Shown here: piece by piece, positions 8,233 through 16,500 of the stretch
Position numbering within the stretch: position 1 is the stretch's first letter
Layout of the letters: each line of letters starts with the position of its first letter
From: Mucilaginibacter yixingensis
GTDB taxonomy: Bacteria; Bacteroidota; Bacteroidia; Sphingobacteriales; Sphingobacteriaceae
Reading direction: 5' to 3'
Length of the DNA stretch: 64,000 nucleotides
NCBI RefSeq assembly: GCF_041080815.1
Contig: NZ_CP160205.1
Coordinates: forward strand, 1,674,001 to 1,738,000
Program-made: the position numbers and the translations under genes
The notes under the pieces: model-generated
The model's database searches: none
What the model saw: the letters and a program-made list of their open reading frames with translations, nothing else
Told to the model about the DNA's origin: nothing

Positions 8233-9516
8233 TTATTTTCTTCTGATAGAAACCGCATTTCTGTGCGCATGCAAGCCTTCCATTTCGGCCAGAATTTCTA
8301 CCGACGGACCGATATTTTCCAGTCCTTCCGGTGTGATATACTGAAACGTGATCTTCTTAACAAAAGAATCAACTGAAACGCCTGAATAAGCTCTTGCATA
8401 AGCACTTGTAGGCAGTGTGTGATTGGTGCCTGAGGCATAATCGCCAGCGCTTTCCGGTGTCAGGTTACCCAGAAACACCGAGCCTGCGTTAATGATTTGG
8501 CCGGTAATCTGTTGCCAGCTTTCGGTAGCCAAAATCAAGTGCTCAGGGGCGTACAGGTTGCTGAAGCTCATCGCCTCGTTCAGATCTTTGACGATCATGA
8601 TATACGAGTGATTGATGGCTTGCTGGGCAATCTCAGCACGTGGCAATACGCTGAGCTGATGTTCTACTTGCGCAATTACTTCCTGGGCCAGTTGAGTTGA
8701 AGTTACGGCCAGTATACTTTGCGAGTCGATACCGTGTTCTGCCTGTGCCAGTAAATCTGCGGCGATGTACGAGGCGTTGGCGGTTTCGTCGGCAATCACC
8801 AGCACTTCAGACGGACCGGCGGGCATATCAATAGCCGTGGTGGTGGTAGACTGAATGATGGTTTTGGCCTTGGTTACAAACTGATTGCCCGGCCCAAAAA
8901 TTTTATCAACCTTAGGGATGCTTTGTGTGCCATAAGCCATAGCAGCCACCGCTTGCGAACCACCAGCCAGGTAAATCCTGTCGATGTTCAATAAACCGGC
9001 CACGTAGGCAATAAAGGCATTTACCTTGCCGCTTTTTTGCGGAGGCGAGCATACCACAATTTCATGACAACCTGCAATACGCGCCGGGATACCTAACATT
9101 AAAAAAGTGCTGGGTAACACGGCAGAACCACCGGGTATATAAAGTCCTACTTTTTCAATAGGGCGGGTTTCGCGCCAGCAGGTAACGCCGGGCATGGTTT
9201 CCACGCTGTCTTCCTTACGCAGCTGTGTTTTGTGAAACTTGCGAATATTGTTGTATGCAGTTTGCAGCGCTTCTTTTTGCTCAGGCAGCAGTTGCTCGGC
9301 AATCTGGGCCAGTTCGGCTTTGTCCAGGTAAAGCTTGTCCAGCTCTACCTTGTCAAAACGACGGGCATAGTCTAAAAGCGCCATGTCGCCATTTTGCTGT
9401 ACGCTGGCAATCACTTCTTCTACTACCGCGCGGATCTCGTTGGCCGGGTCAACATTGCGTTGTACCAGTTTAGCCAGTTCGGCAGCAGATAAATCGGAAT
9501 AGTTGTAAATTTTCAT
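8233..9516 (-). CDS. hisD: Histidinol dehydrogenase
   Basis: HisD oxidises histidinol to histidine in two NAD-dependent steps. The 427-residue protein has the family motifs YIPGGSAVLPST, GPGNQFVTKAK, DMPAGPSEVLVIAD, the zinc-ligand region QAEHGIDSQS, and the APEHLIL and SAGDYASGTNHTLPT blocks. Length and start are normal. It is the second gene of the operon, separated from hisG by about 115 bases of repeat sequence. Confidence 0.96.
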   Translation of the reverse strand: MKIYNYSDLSAAELAKLVQRNVDPANEIRAVVEEVIASVQQNGDMALLDYARRFDKVELDKLYLDKAELAQIAEQLLPEQKEALQTAYNNIRKFHKTQLRKEDSVETMPGVTCWRETRPIEKVGLYIPGGSAVLPSTFLMLGIPARIAGCHEIVVCSPPQKSGKVNAFIAYVAGLLNIDRIYLAGGSQAVAAMAYGTQSIPKVDKIFGPGNQFVTKAKTIIQSTTTTAIDMPAGPSEVLVIADETANASYIAADLLAQAEHGIDSQSILAVTSTQLAQEVIAQVEHQLSVLPRAEIAQQAINHSYIMIVKDLNEAMSFSNLYAPEHLILATESWQQITGQIINAGSVFLGNLTPESAGDYASGTNHTLPTSAYARAYSGVSVDSFVKKITFQYITPEGLENIGPSVEILAEMEGLHAHRNAVSIRRK

Positions 9517-9521
9517 AAAAA

Positions 9522-9631
9522 ACCTCGATCCCCCAAACCCCCTGAAGGGGAGTTACGTCATCAATTAGTTTAATAATAATTACGCTGAAGATCCCATAGC
9601 TCCATTTCTCCCCCTTTAGGGGGCAGGGGGA
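9522..9631. repeat. CCCC-rich inverted repeat between hisG and hisD
   Basis: The left arm around 9525-9555 (CCCCCAAACCCCCTGAAGGGG) and the right arm around 9606-9630 (CTCCCCCTTTAGGGGGCAGGG) are inverted relatives, each with its own small GGGG/CCCC palindrome. Related elements occur at 165-197, 28508-28818 and 49802-49888. It ends directly at the hisG stop codon. Confidence 0.65.
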
Positions 9632-10483
9632 CTACAGTATAATCTTCTCAATTGGCATTACCACAATGCCTTGCGCGCCGGCTTCTTTCAGCTTGCTGAT
9701 GCGCTCCCAGAAATCGCGCTCTGGAATTACGGTGTGGATAGCAACCCAACCTTCCTCAGCCAGTGGCACTACCGATGGGCTTTTAACGCCTGGCAGTAGA
9801 TCTATAATGGTCTGCAGGTTATCTTTAGGTGCATTTAAAACCACATATTTGGTTTCTTTAGCACGCAGTACAGATTGAATGCGCTGGATGAGCTCTTTAA
9901 CCAGATCTTCGTTCTCTGAACCTTTGCGGCCAATTAGCACCGCTTCTGACGACATTACATCGGCAAATGGTTTCAAGCCGTTGCTTTTCAAGGTGCCACC
10001 GGTTGACACGATATCGAAAATGGCATTAGCCAAACCCAGACCCGGAGAGATCTCTACCGAACCAGAAATGGTACGGATATCGGCCTTGATATTATTTTCT
10101 CCCAGAAATTTCTCTAAAATGTTAGGATAGCTGGTGGCGATAGATTCGCCATTCAAATCGCTCAACGACTGGTAATTGGCTGTATTAGGTACTGCAATTT
10201 TAAGCGAGCATTTGCCAAAGCCCAAACGTTGCAGATAGCTTACGTCTACACCAGTTTCCTGGATTACGTTTTCGCCTACAATACCCAGATCGGCAATGCC
10301 GTCCTGCACATACTCAGGAATATCGTCATCACGCAAAAAAAGTATTTCTAATGGGAAATTTGATACAGGCGAGATGAGCGAACTTTTATAATTTTCAAAG
10401 TTTAAGCCACAATTTTTCAGTAATTCAACTGATTTTTCGTTGAGTCGACCCGATTTCTGGATCGCTATTTTAAGTGTTTTCAA
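9632..10483 (-). CDS. hisG: ATP phosphoribosyltransferase, long form
   Basis: HisG joins ATP and PRPP in the first, committed step of histidine synthesis. At 283 residues it is the long form: residues 1-205 are the periplasmic-binding-protein-like catalytic domain (KIAIQKSGRLNEKS, DLGIVGENVI, and the PRPP loop near DIVSTGGTLK), and about 210-283 are the ACT-like regulatory domain that binds histidine (ending GIVVMPIEKIIL). The start at the conserved KTLKIAIQKSGR sequence is a TTG (10481-10483); an in-frame TAG lies 21 bases upstream and no ATG lies between them. It heads the operon behind the leader peptide. Confidence 0.95.
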   Translation of the reverse strand: MKTLKIAIQKSGRLNEKSVELLKNCGLNFENYKSSLISPVSNFPLEILFLRDDDIPEYVQDGIADLGIVGENVIQETGVDVSYLQRLGFGKCSLKIAVPNTANYQSLSDLNGESIATSYPNILEKFLGENNIKADIRTISGSVEISPGLGLANAIFDIVSTGGTLKSNGLKPFADVMSSEAVLIGRKGSENEDLVKELIQRIQSVLRAKETKYVVLNAPKDNLQTIIDLLPGVKSPSVVPLAEEGWVAIHTVIPERDFWERISKLKEAGAQGIVVMPIEKIIL

Positions 10484-10552
10484 GAGATTGGATTTAGTAA
10501 ACTATAGATAAATAAATAAACGGAGGTTGTTATTTCACGTAGAAACATACAT

Positions 10553-10612
10553 TTAGCTAATCACCACAACGTGGTGATGCAGATGTAAATGATGTAACTG
10601 AAAGCCGTTCAT
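10553..10612 (-). CDS. hisL: his operon leader peptide (six His codons)
   Basis: A 19-codon ORF starts with ATG at 10610-10612 and reads MNGFQLHHLHLHHHVVVIS before TAA at 10553-10555. Six of residues 7-14 are histidine. It lies 69 bases upstream of hisG and begins about 30 bases downstream of a consensus Bacteroidota promoter. His-codon runs ahead of his operons are known in Proteobacteria as attenuator leader peptides that sense charged tRNA-His by ribosome stalling. That function is inferred here; the ORF, its codons and its position are seen directly. Confidence 0.85.
   Translation of the reverse strand: MNGFQLHHLHLHHHVVVIS
10560..10578 (-). promoter_or_regulatory. Hairpin formed by the His codons of the leader ORF
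   Basis: The CATCACCAC codons of the leader (10571-10578 on plus as GTGGTGAT) are perfectly complementary to the following GTGGTGAT stretch, giving an 8-bp stem with a 3-base loop. A ribosome stalled on the His codons would keep it open. No T-run follows, so it is not itself a normal intrinsic terminator. Confidence 0.6.
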
Positions 10613-10641
10613 TTCTTTTATAGTACTTGTTTGAAGTGCGG

Positions 10642-10673
10642 CAAATATAATGAGGGATTTTATAAATACCAAA
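10642..10673 (-). promoter_or_regulatory. his operon promoter (Bacteroidota consensus)
   Basis: On the minus strand TTTG (10670-10673) is followed after exactly 20 bases by TATATTTG (10642-10649). This is a full match to the Bacteroidota TTTG-N19-21-TAnnTTTG promoter. The transcript would start near 10635, giving a leader of about 150 bases before hisG. Confidence 0.8.
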
Positions 10674-10770
10674 AAGATTTCAAGGAAGATTAACCACAAT
10701 GTTAAACCCGGTTGAAAAATTTACATGATATTAATAAAGTCATTTGGTGTCCGCTGTCAATCTCTAACCT

Positions 10771-12276
10771 TTACTCGGTAATATAAACTGATCCCTCCGG
10801 ATAGTCATGCAGTAACTTCAGTTTACGGTGGGTCTGAATATCTTTCAGGCTGAGCAATTCGGTGCTTTCCTGTTTCTTAAAGTCGATGATGTAAAAGTGG
10901 GGGTGATTCAAAAACTCATCCACATCCTTCTTGAAGAATTTATGCGGAATGAGCGTAGAGTGCATGCCGGTAAACATGTACACCGCCTCGTCGGCATCGC
11001 TATAGATCGGAATTTTTGGGTCGAAGATGTGTTTATGCGTTTTCAGGAACTGGATAAATTGTGATTTATTCCAATCGTCATCCGTATAACCGGGGATACC
11101 ATACTCGTAAAAATCATCGTAGCGCTGGTAATCTATCTTATAAATAGTGTACTCAAAAGCCAGCATGGCAATAACAAACGGCGTAGCTAATAGCCATTTT
11201 TTTGAGAAACGGATATGATTAATCATGTAAGGCACCCAAAGGGTAAAACTCAATAAGAGTGGTACAAACAGGGGCGAGATTAACCGGCTATTCATTCGCT
11301 CAAAACGCGAAACTGTGGCAATGATCAGGATAAATAATGAATAGACTACGGCAAAGGCAATCACCACGTTCTCGTAGCTGTCCAATTTGTGTTTAAAGGC
11401 TTTCCAGAGCAAAAGACCAAGGAGGCCGAACAGTACAATTACTGTAAAAGCTGTGGCAATTACATCAAGTTTTGCCGGTAAGCCTGCCCAATCTAATATT
11501 ACAATACCAAAGTAATGCATATTCTCGCTCAGCGGAGTGATGGATGGCTCGCGGGTGCCGGTGCTTAAACCGGTGTTAACACGGTTCATAATCAGGTTAG
11601 CCACCAGTAAAGATATCCCGAGGGCGCCGAAGGTGAACAGGTGAGCAATCTTTTTTCTTATCGGCAGCTCCGGATCAATCAATATTAACAAACAGCCGGT
11701 GGCTACAACAGTAATGCCAGCATAGCGGGTAATACAACTAATAGCCGCTGCAAGCGCCGCCACAAGTAGTGCTTTATGGGTATGCTCATGCAGATACTGG
11801 CGATAGGCTATGATAAATACGATGATGGTGAGTATAAACAGCGTTTCAGACCATAAATAGGTGTAGATTTCCTGTAGGGCGGGGGCCAGCAGTACTGCGC
11901 CCATAATGAGCCATTTATATACTACAGAAGGATTTCTAAAGCGGGTAGTTATCCATCCCGTCAAAAAAATTACCGCACCAAACAGGACGCCATTTATATA
12001 AGGCCCCATGCTTACCGGATCTGTACCCCCTGAGATAAAAATACAGATGCTCAAAAAGAAAGGGTAGAAGACCGGGAAAAAGGTGAGGGGCTTACCGTTG
12101 AAAGTGATAATAGAAAAATGATCATGCAGGTTTTGCGCTGTGCTGGCATACATAATAGAATCTGGCGAGATGCCGATACCACTATATTGCGCAAACTTGT
12201 AGATAACAAAGAAACCTAACAAGGCGAAAATAAGACAGTCTAAGTTTTTTATACCACGTATTGCTTGCATGTTCAA
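10771..12276 (-). CDS. Polytopic membrane protein, GT-C glycosyltransferase-like
   Basis: The 501-residue protein has about ten or eleven hydrophobic segments, starting with LIFALLGFFVIYKFAQY, and a soluble C-terminal part from about 395. Just after the first segment comes ISPDSIMYASTAQNL, which resembles the acidic-residue loop of dolichyl-phosphate-mannose-type (GT-C) glycosyltransferases. A lipid-linked sugar transferase of the inner membrane is therefore likely, but the sugar and acceptor cannot be read from the sequence. It follows directly on the small lipoprotein and GmhB-like phosphatase genes, probably one operon. Confidence 0.6.
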   Translation of the reverse strand: MNMQAIRGIKNLDCLIFALLGFFVIYKFAQYSGIGISPDSIMYASTAQNLHDHFSIITFNGKPLTFFPVFYPFFLSICIFISGGTDPVSMGPYINGVLFGAVIFLTGWITTRFRNPSVVYKWLIMGAVLLAPALQEIYTYLWSETLFILTIIVFIIAYRQYLHEHTHKALLVAALAAAISCITRYAGITVVATGCLLILIDPELPIRKKIAHLFTFGALGISLLVANLIMNRVNTGLSTGTREPSITPLSENMHYFGIVILDWAGLPAKLDVIATAFTVIVLFGLLGLLLWKAFKHKLDSYENVVIAFAVVYSLFILIIATVSRFERMNSRLISPLFVPLLLSFTLWVPYMINHIRFSKKWLLATPFVIAMLAFEYTIYKIDYQRYDDFYEYGIPGYTDDDWNKSQFIQFLKTHKHIFDPKIPIYSDADEAVYMFTGMHSTLIPHKFFKKDVDEFLNHPHFYIIDFKKQESTELLSLKDIQTHRKLKLLHDYPEGSVYITE

Positions 12277-12723
12277 TTATTTGCTTCCTGGGTTGAATCC
12301 ATAAACCCAATCGTTAATTATTCCCTCAGAGCTTTTTAGGCCAACACAATCCATTAATTCTTCATAATATTTTCCTACTCGTTCTTCATCCTCGGAGTCA
12401 AGTTGAAGGCCTGATTCCGTTATCCGGGCGAGACCGATTTTAATGTTTTCCCGAAAATTATTCTCGGTTGGATTGGTTTTTACTGTATGAGAAAAATCGT
12501 CAGCCGATTTGTTTATTAAGTCTGTCAATTGCTCCTTTATGCTCGGGTCGGAAATTCCAGGATAGAATATTTTATCGGTTTCTTCAATAAACTTAGTCTG
12601 TTCCTTGAATTGCTTTAACTTATTCAGGGAACTGTTTTTATCAATACTCATCAGTTTGTTATTTGATTTGCAGGTAGATAAAACATAAGGTATTAGCAAA
12701 ATGAGGCAAATGACAGGTCTCAT
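12277..12723 (-). CDS. Small putative lipoprotein of unknown function
   Basis: The 148-residue protein starts with a short hydrophobic segment ending in LSTCKSNN, which could be a lipobox (Cys17), although Thr before the Cys is unusual. The remainder is charged and mostly helical by composition, with no family I recognise. It ends one base before the following membrane protein gene begins and starts 3 bases after the GmhB-like gene, so it is very likely co-transcribed with both. Confidence 0.55.
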   Translation of the reverse strand: MRPVICLILLIPYVLSTCKSNNKLMSIDKNSSLNKLKQFKEQTKFIEETDKIFYPGISDPSIKEQLTDLINKSADDFSHTVKTNPTENNFRENIKIGLARITESGLQLDSEDEERVGKYYEELMDCVGLKSSEGIINDWVYGFNPGSK

Positions 12724-12726
12724 AAT

Positions 12727-13218
12727 TTACTTGATCAAATCAATCACGTCGCTGATGGGCTGATCGCTGTTTATTAATATACCGGTTACACCTGCGGCGG
12801 TTCCGGCAATAACGTCGCGCTCACGATCGCCGATGAAGTAGGATTGAGCAGGATCGATATCATATTTATCTATAGCACGTAGCAGCATACCTGGTTTTGG
12901 TTTGCGGCAATCACAATCGCCGGTAAAGTTAGGGTGATGCGGGCAGTAGAATATATCGGTAAAGGTTACACCGTGCCGGGCGTAGGTTTCTTTTAAATGC
13001 TGATGCATGGCATCCAGGGTTTCTTCGCTATACCAGCCTTTGGCCAGGCCGCCCTGGTTGGTGGCTACAATGAGCATGAAGCCACGGTCTTGCAACTGTT
13101 TCAGGGTTGCAAAATTGTCCAGCACCTCGAAGTCTTCCAGCCGACACACGTAGTCTCCCAGTTCTTTATTTAATACGCCGTCTCGATCTAAGAAAACGGC
13201 CTTGTTTTTACCTGACAT
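12727..13218 (-). CDS. gmhB: HAD-IIIA phosphatase, GmhB-like (heptose 1,7-bisphosphate 7-phosphatase)
   Basis: The 163-residue HAD-IIIA enzyme has the nucleophile motif AVFLDRDGVLN (Asp11, Asp13), motif II ATNQGG, the zinc loop C-x-H-H-x6-C-D-C-RKPKPG, and motif IV FIGDRERDV. This pattern is shared by GmhB and by monofunctional histidinol phosphatases. Since HisB already carries a phosphatase domain in this genome, a heptose or related sugar bisphosphate substrate is more likely. The downstream GT-C-like membrane protein also points to glycan metabolism. Confidence 0.8.
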   Translation of the reverse strand: MSGKNKAVFLDRDGVLNKELGDYVCRLEDFEVLDNFATLKQLQDRGFMLIVATNQGGLAKGWYSEETLDAMHQHLKETYARHGVTFTDIFYCPHHPNFTGDCDCRKPKPGMLLRAIDKYDIDPAQSYFIGDRERDVIAGTAAGVTGILINSDQPISDVIDLIK

Positions 13219-13506
13219 AGTTGATTGTTTATGGCCGCAAATCTACAAAAACAGGGCGCTGCGCGCGGCCTTTCTGACAATATATTAAGCTGTTTTTAAC
13301 AGAAAAAATTTGCAATTGTTTGGTTTTGGTGGTTTTTGTGTGTTAATAAGCCGTTAAAACATCTTTAATTTAGTATGTGTGCATACCAAGAAGCTATTTT
13401 ATTTTTATCAATTTCATAATAAATTTAACAATTTTATGAGCAAAGTCATATAATTAATATAATTCAAGCAATTGGTTTTAATAAAATTCCAAAAGTTGAT
13501 AATACT

Positions 13507-13568
13507 TTTAGGATTTTTTTACATTTTTTATATCTTCGTGATTACACACTATTTATAAACCGTGTAAT
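13507..13568 (+). promoter_or_regulatory. Probable gltB promoter and 5' hairpin
   Basis: The 360-base gap 13219-13578 is AT-rich and holds no ORF I can support. Near its end TTTA (13507-13510) and TATCTTCG (13531-13538) are 20 bases apart; each differs by one base from the TTTG/TAnnTTTG consensus. The predicted transcript would begin at about 13543, where ATTACAC (13541-13547) can pair with GTGTAAT (13562-13568) just ahead of the gltB start. Confidence 0.45.
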
Positions 13569-13578
13569 TTATAAAAAG

Positions 13579-16500
13579 ATGGATCAAACAGATAGCCAGC
13601 AGTTGGGCTTGTACAGGCCCGAATTTGAACACGACTCGTGCGGAACGGGCTTCATCACTAATATTAATGGGCACAAATCCAATCAAATTATAAGCGATGC
13701 CTTAACCATTCTGGAGCACATGGAGCACCGCGGTGCTTGTGGCGCAGACCCAGATTCTGGTGACGGTGCCGGTATCTTAATTCAGTTGCCCCATGAATTC
13801 TTAATGGAAGAATGCTCTAACCTGGAGATCAGTTTACCTGAGCCGGGCGAGTATGGTGTAGGTATGCTTTTCCTTCCAAAAGACTCAGCTACTAAAAAAG
13901 CTTGCCGCAAAATTATTGATGCAGCAGCAGAAAAGCTGGGCCTTACCATTTTAGGTTACCGTAAACTACAAGTAAACTCATCTGTAGTAGGTCCTACCGC
14001 TCGTGCGGCCGAACCAGATGTGGAGCAGCTATATATATTAAGGCCGCACCATATTACTAATGTTGATGATTTTGAGCGCAAGCTGTATGTGTTGCGTCGT
14101 TACATCACTAAAACTGTGAACGAGAATGTACCTGCTGCTGCGCAGGATTTCTATTTCACTTCACTTTCTTGTAAAACCATTATTTATAAAGGCCAGCTGA
14201 CTACTTATCAGGTGCGCCAATATTTTGCTGATCTGACAGATCCGCGTATGGCATCGGGCATGGCCGTGATCCACTCGCGTTTCTCTACCAATACTTTCCC
14301 TTCATGGAAACTGGCTCAGCCGTTCCGTATGATTGCGCACAATGGCGAGATCAATACGCTGACCGGTAACCTGAACTGGTTCTATGCTGGTGTTAAATCT
14401 CTTTCTTCAACTTATTTCACAGCTGAAGAGATGGAGATGTTGTTGCCGGTTATTGACAGCGCACAGTCTGACTCTGCCTGTTTGGATAACATCATCGAGA
14501 TCCTGCTGCACTGCGGTCGTTCGTTACCACACGTAATGATGATGCTGGTACCAGAGGCCTGGGATGGTAACGAGCAGATGGACCCAATTAAACGTGCCTT
14601 CTATGAGTACCACGCTACTTTGATGGAGCCATGGGATGGCCCTGCAGCTATTTCATTTACCGATGGTAAAATGGTAGGTGCAGTGTTAGACCGTAATGGT
14701 CTGCGTCCGTTGCGTTATGCAGTAACCAGCGATGGTCGTGTAATTGCCGCTTCTGAAGCTGGTGTACTGGCTATTGATGAGTCGACCGTTGTAACCAAAG
14801 GCCGTTTGCAGCCAGGTAAAATGTTCCTGATCGATACCGAAAAAGGAGAGATCATTACAGACGACGAAATCAAACACAAAATAGCTTCGCAACAACCATA
14901 CGGTGAATGGCTGGAAAACTACCGCATTACGCTTGATTCATTGAACGAGCCACGTTTAGCGTTCGCAAGCTTATCACCTGATTCTGTTTTCCGTTACCAA
15001 CAGGTATTCGGTTACAGCCGTGAAGATATCGATACCATCATTAAGCCAATGGCACTTGATGGTAAAGAGCCAATTGGTTCTATGGGTACAGACGTGCCAC
15101 TGGCCATCTTGTCTGACAAACCACAACACCTGAGCAGCTATTTCAAACAATTCTTTGCCCAGGTAACCAATCCGCCGATCGATCCGATTCGTGAGCGTTT
15201 GGTAATGAGCTTGTCTACCTTCATTGGTAACAACGGCAACCTGCTGGATGAAGATAAAATGCATTGCCATTGTGTAACGCTGAAACATCCGGTTCTGAAA
15301 AATAAACAGCTGGAAAAATTGCGTTCTATTGACACCGGTTTATTCCACGCAAAAACATTACAAACTTACTTTAAAGCCGATGGCCAGCCAGGCAGCATGG
15401 AAAAAGCGTTGAACCGCCTTTGCCGTTATGCCGAAGATGCTGTTGAAGATGGTTTTGAAGTATTGATCCTGTCTGACCGTGCTATTGATTCTGAGCACGC
15501 GCCAATCCCGTCACTGCTGGCTGTTTCTGCAGTACATCACCACCTGATTCGTATCGGTCGCCGCGGCGCCGTAGGTCTGGTTGTTGAAGCAGGCGACGTT
15601 TGGGAAGTACACCACTTTGCATGTTTGCTGGCCTTTGGCGCAAGTGCAGTTAATCCATATCTGGCGCTTTCTACCATTGAAACAGTTAAGAACGATGGTA
15701 GCCTGAAAACAGATCTTGATCTGAAATATCTGGAGAAAAATTACGTAAAAGCTGTTAACGACGGCTTGTTAAAGATCTTCTCTAAAATGGGTATTTCAAC
15801 CCTGCAATCGTACCATGGTTCACAAGTGTTTGAGATCCTGGGTCTGAACAAAGCTGTGGTTGATAAATACTTTGCCGGTGCGGTAACCCGTATAGAAGGT
15901 TTAGGCCTTGACGAGATTGCCCGCGAGGTAATGAGCAAACACGTTGCGGGTTATACCAGCCACAAAGAAGAAACCCCGCTGTTGCCAGAAGGTGGTATCT
16001 ATCAGTGGAAACGCCGCGGTGAGGCTCACTTGTTTAACCCGGAAACTGTACACTTGCTGCAGCACGCTACCCGTTTGGACGACTACGAGGTTTACAAGCG
16101 ATATGCTAAAGCCATCAACGATCAGACCGAGAAAAATTATACTATCCGCGGTTTGCTGGACTTTGCCCACCACCGTGAGTCTGTACCATTGAGTGAGGTT
16201 GAGCCAATTGAAAGCATCATGAAACGCTTTGCAACAGGCGCCATGTCTTTCGGTTCTATCTCTCACGAAGCACACAGTACCCTGGCCATTGCTATGAACC
16301 GTATTGGCGGTAAGAGCAACACCGGCGAGGGTGGTGAGGACGAGATCCGTTACCAGGTATTGCCAAACGGCGATTCAATGCGTTCGGCTATTAAACAGGT
16401 TGCTTCTGCACGTTTTGGTGTAACATCAAACTATCTGACTAACGCTGACGAGCTGCAGATTAAAATGGCTCAGGGTGCAAAACCAGGCGAAGGCGGTCAG

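Noticed and set aside
13541..13568. Hairpin in the gltB leader as an attenuator or riboswitch
   Set aside because: Only a 7-bp stem, no leader ORF with Glu or Gln codons and no competing structure seen.
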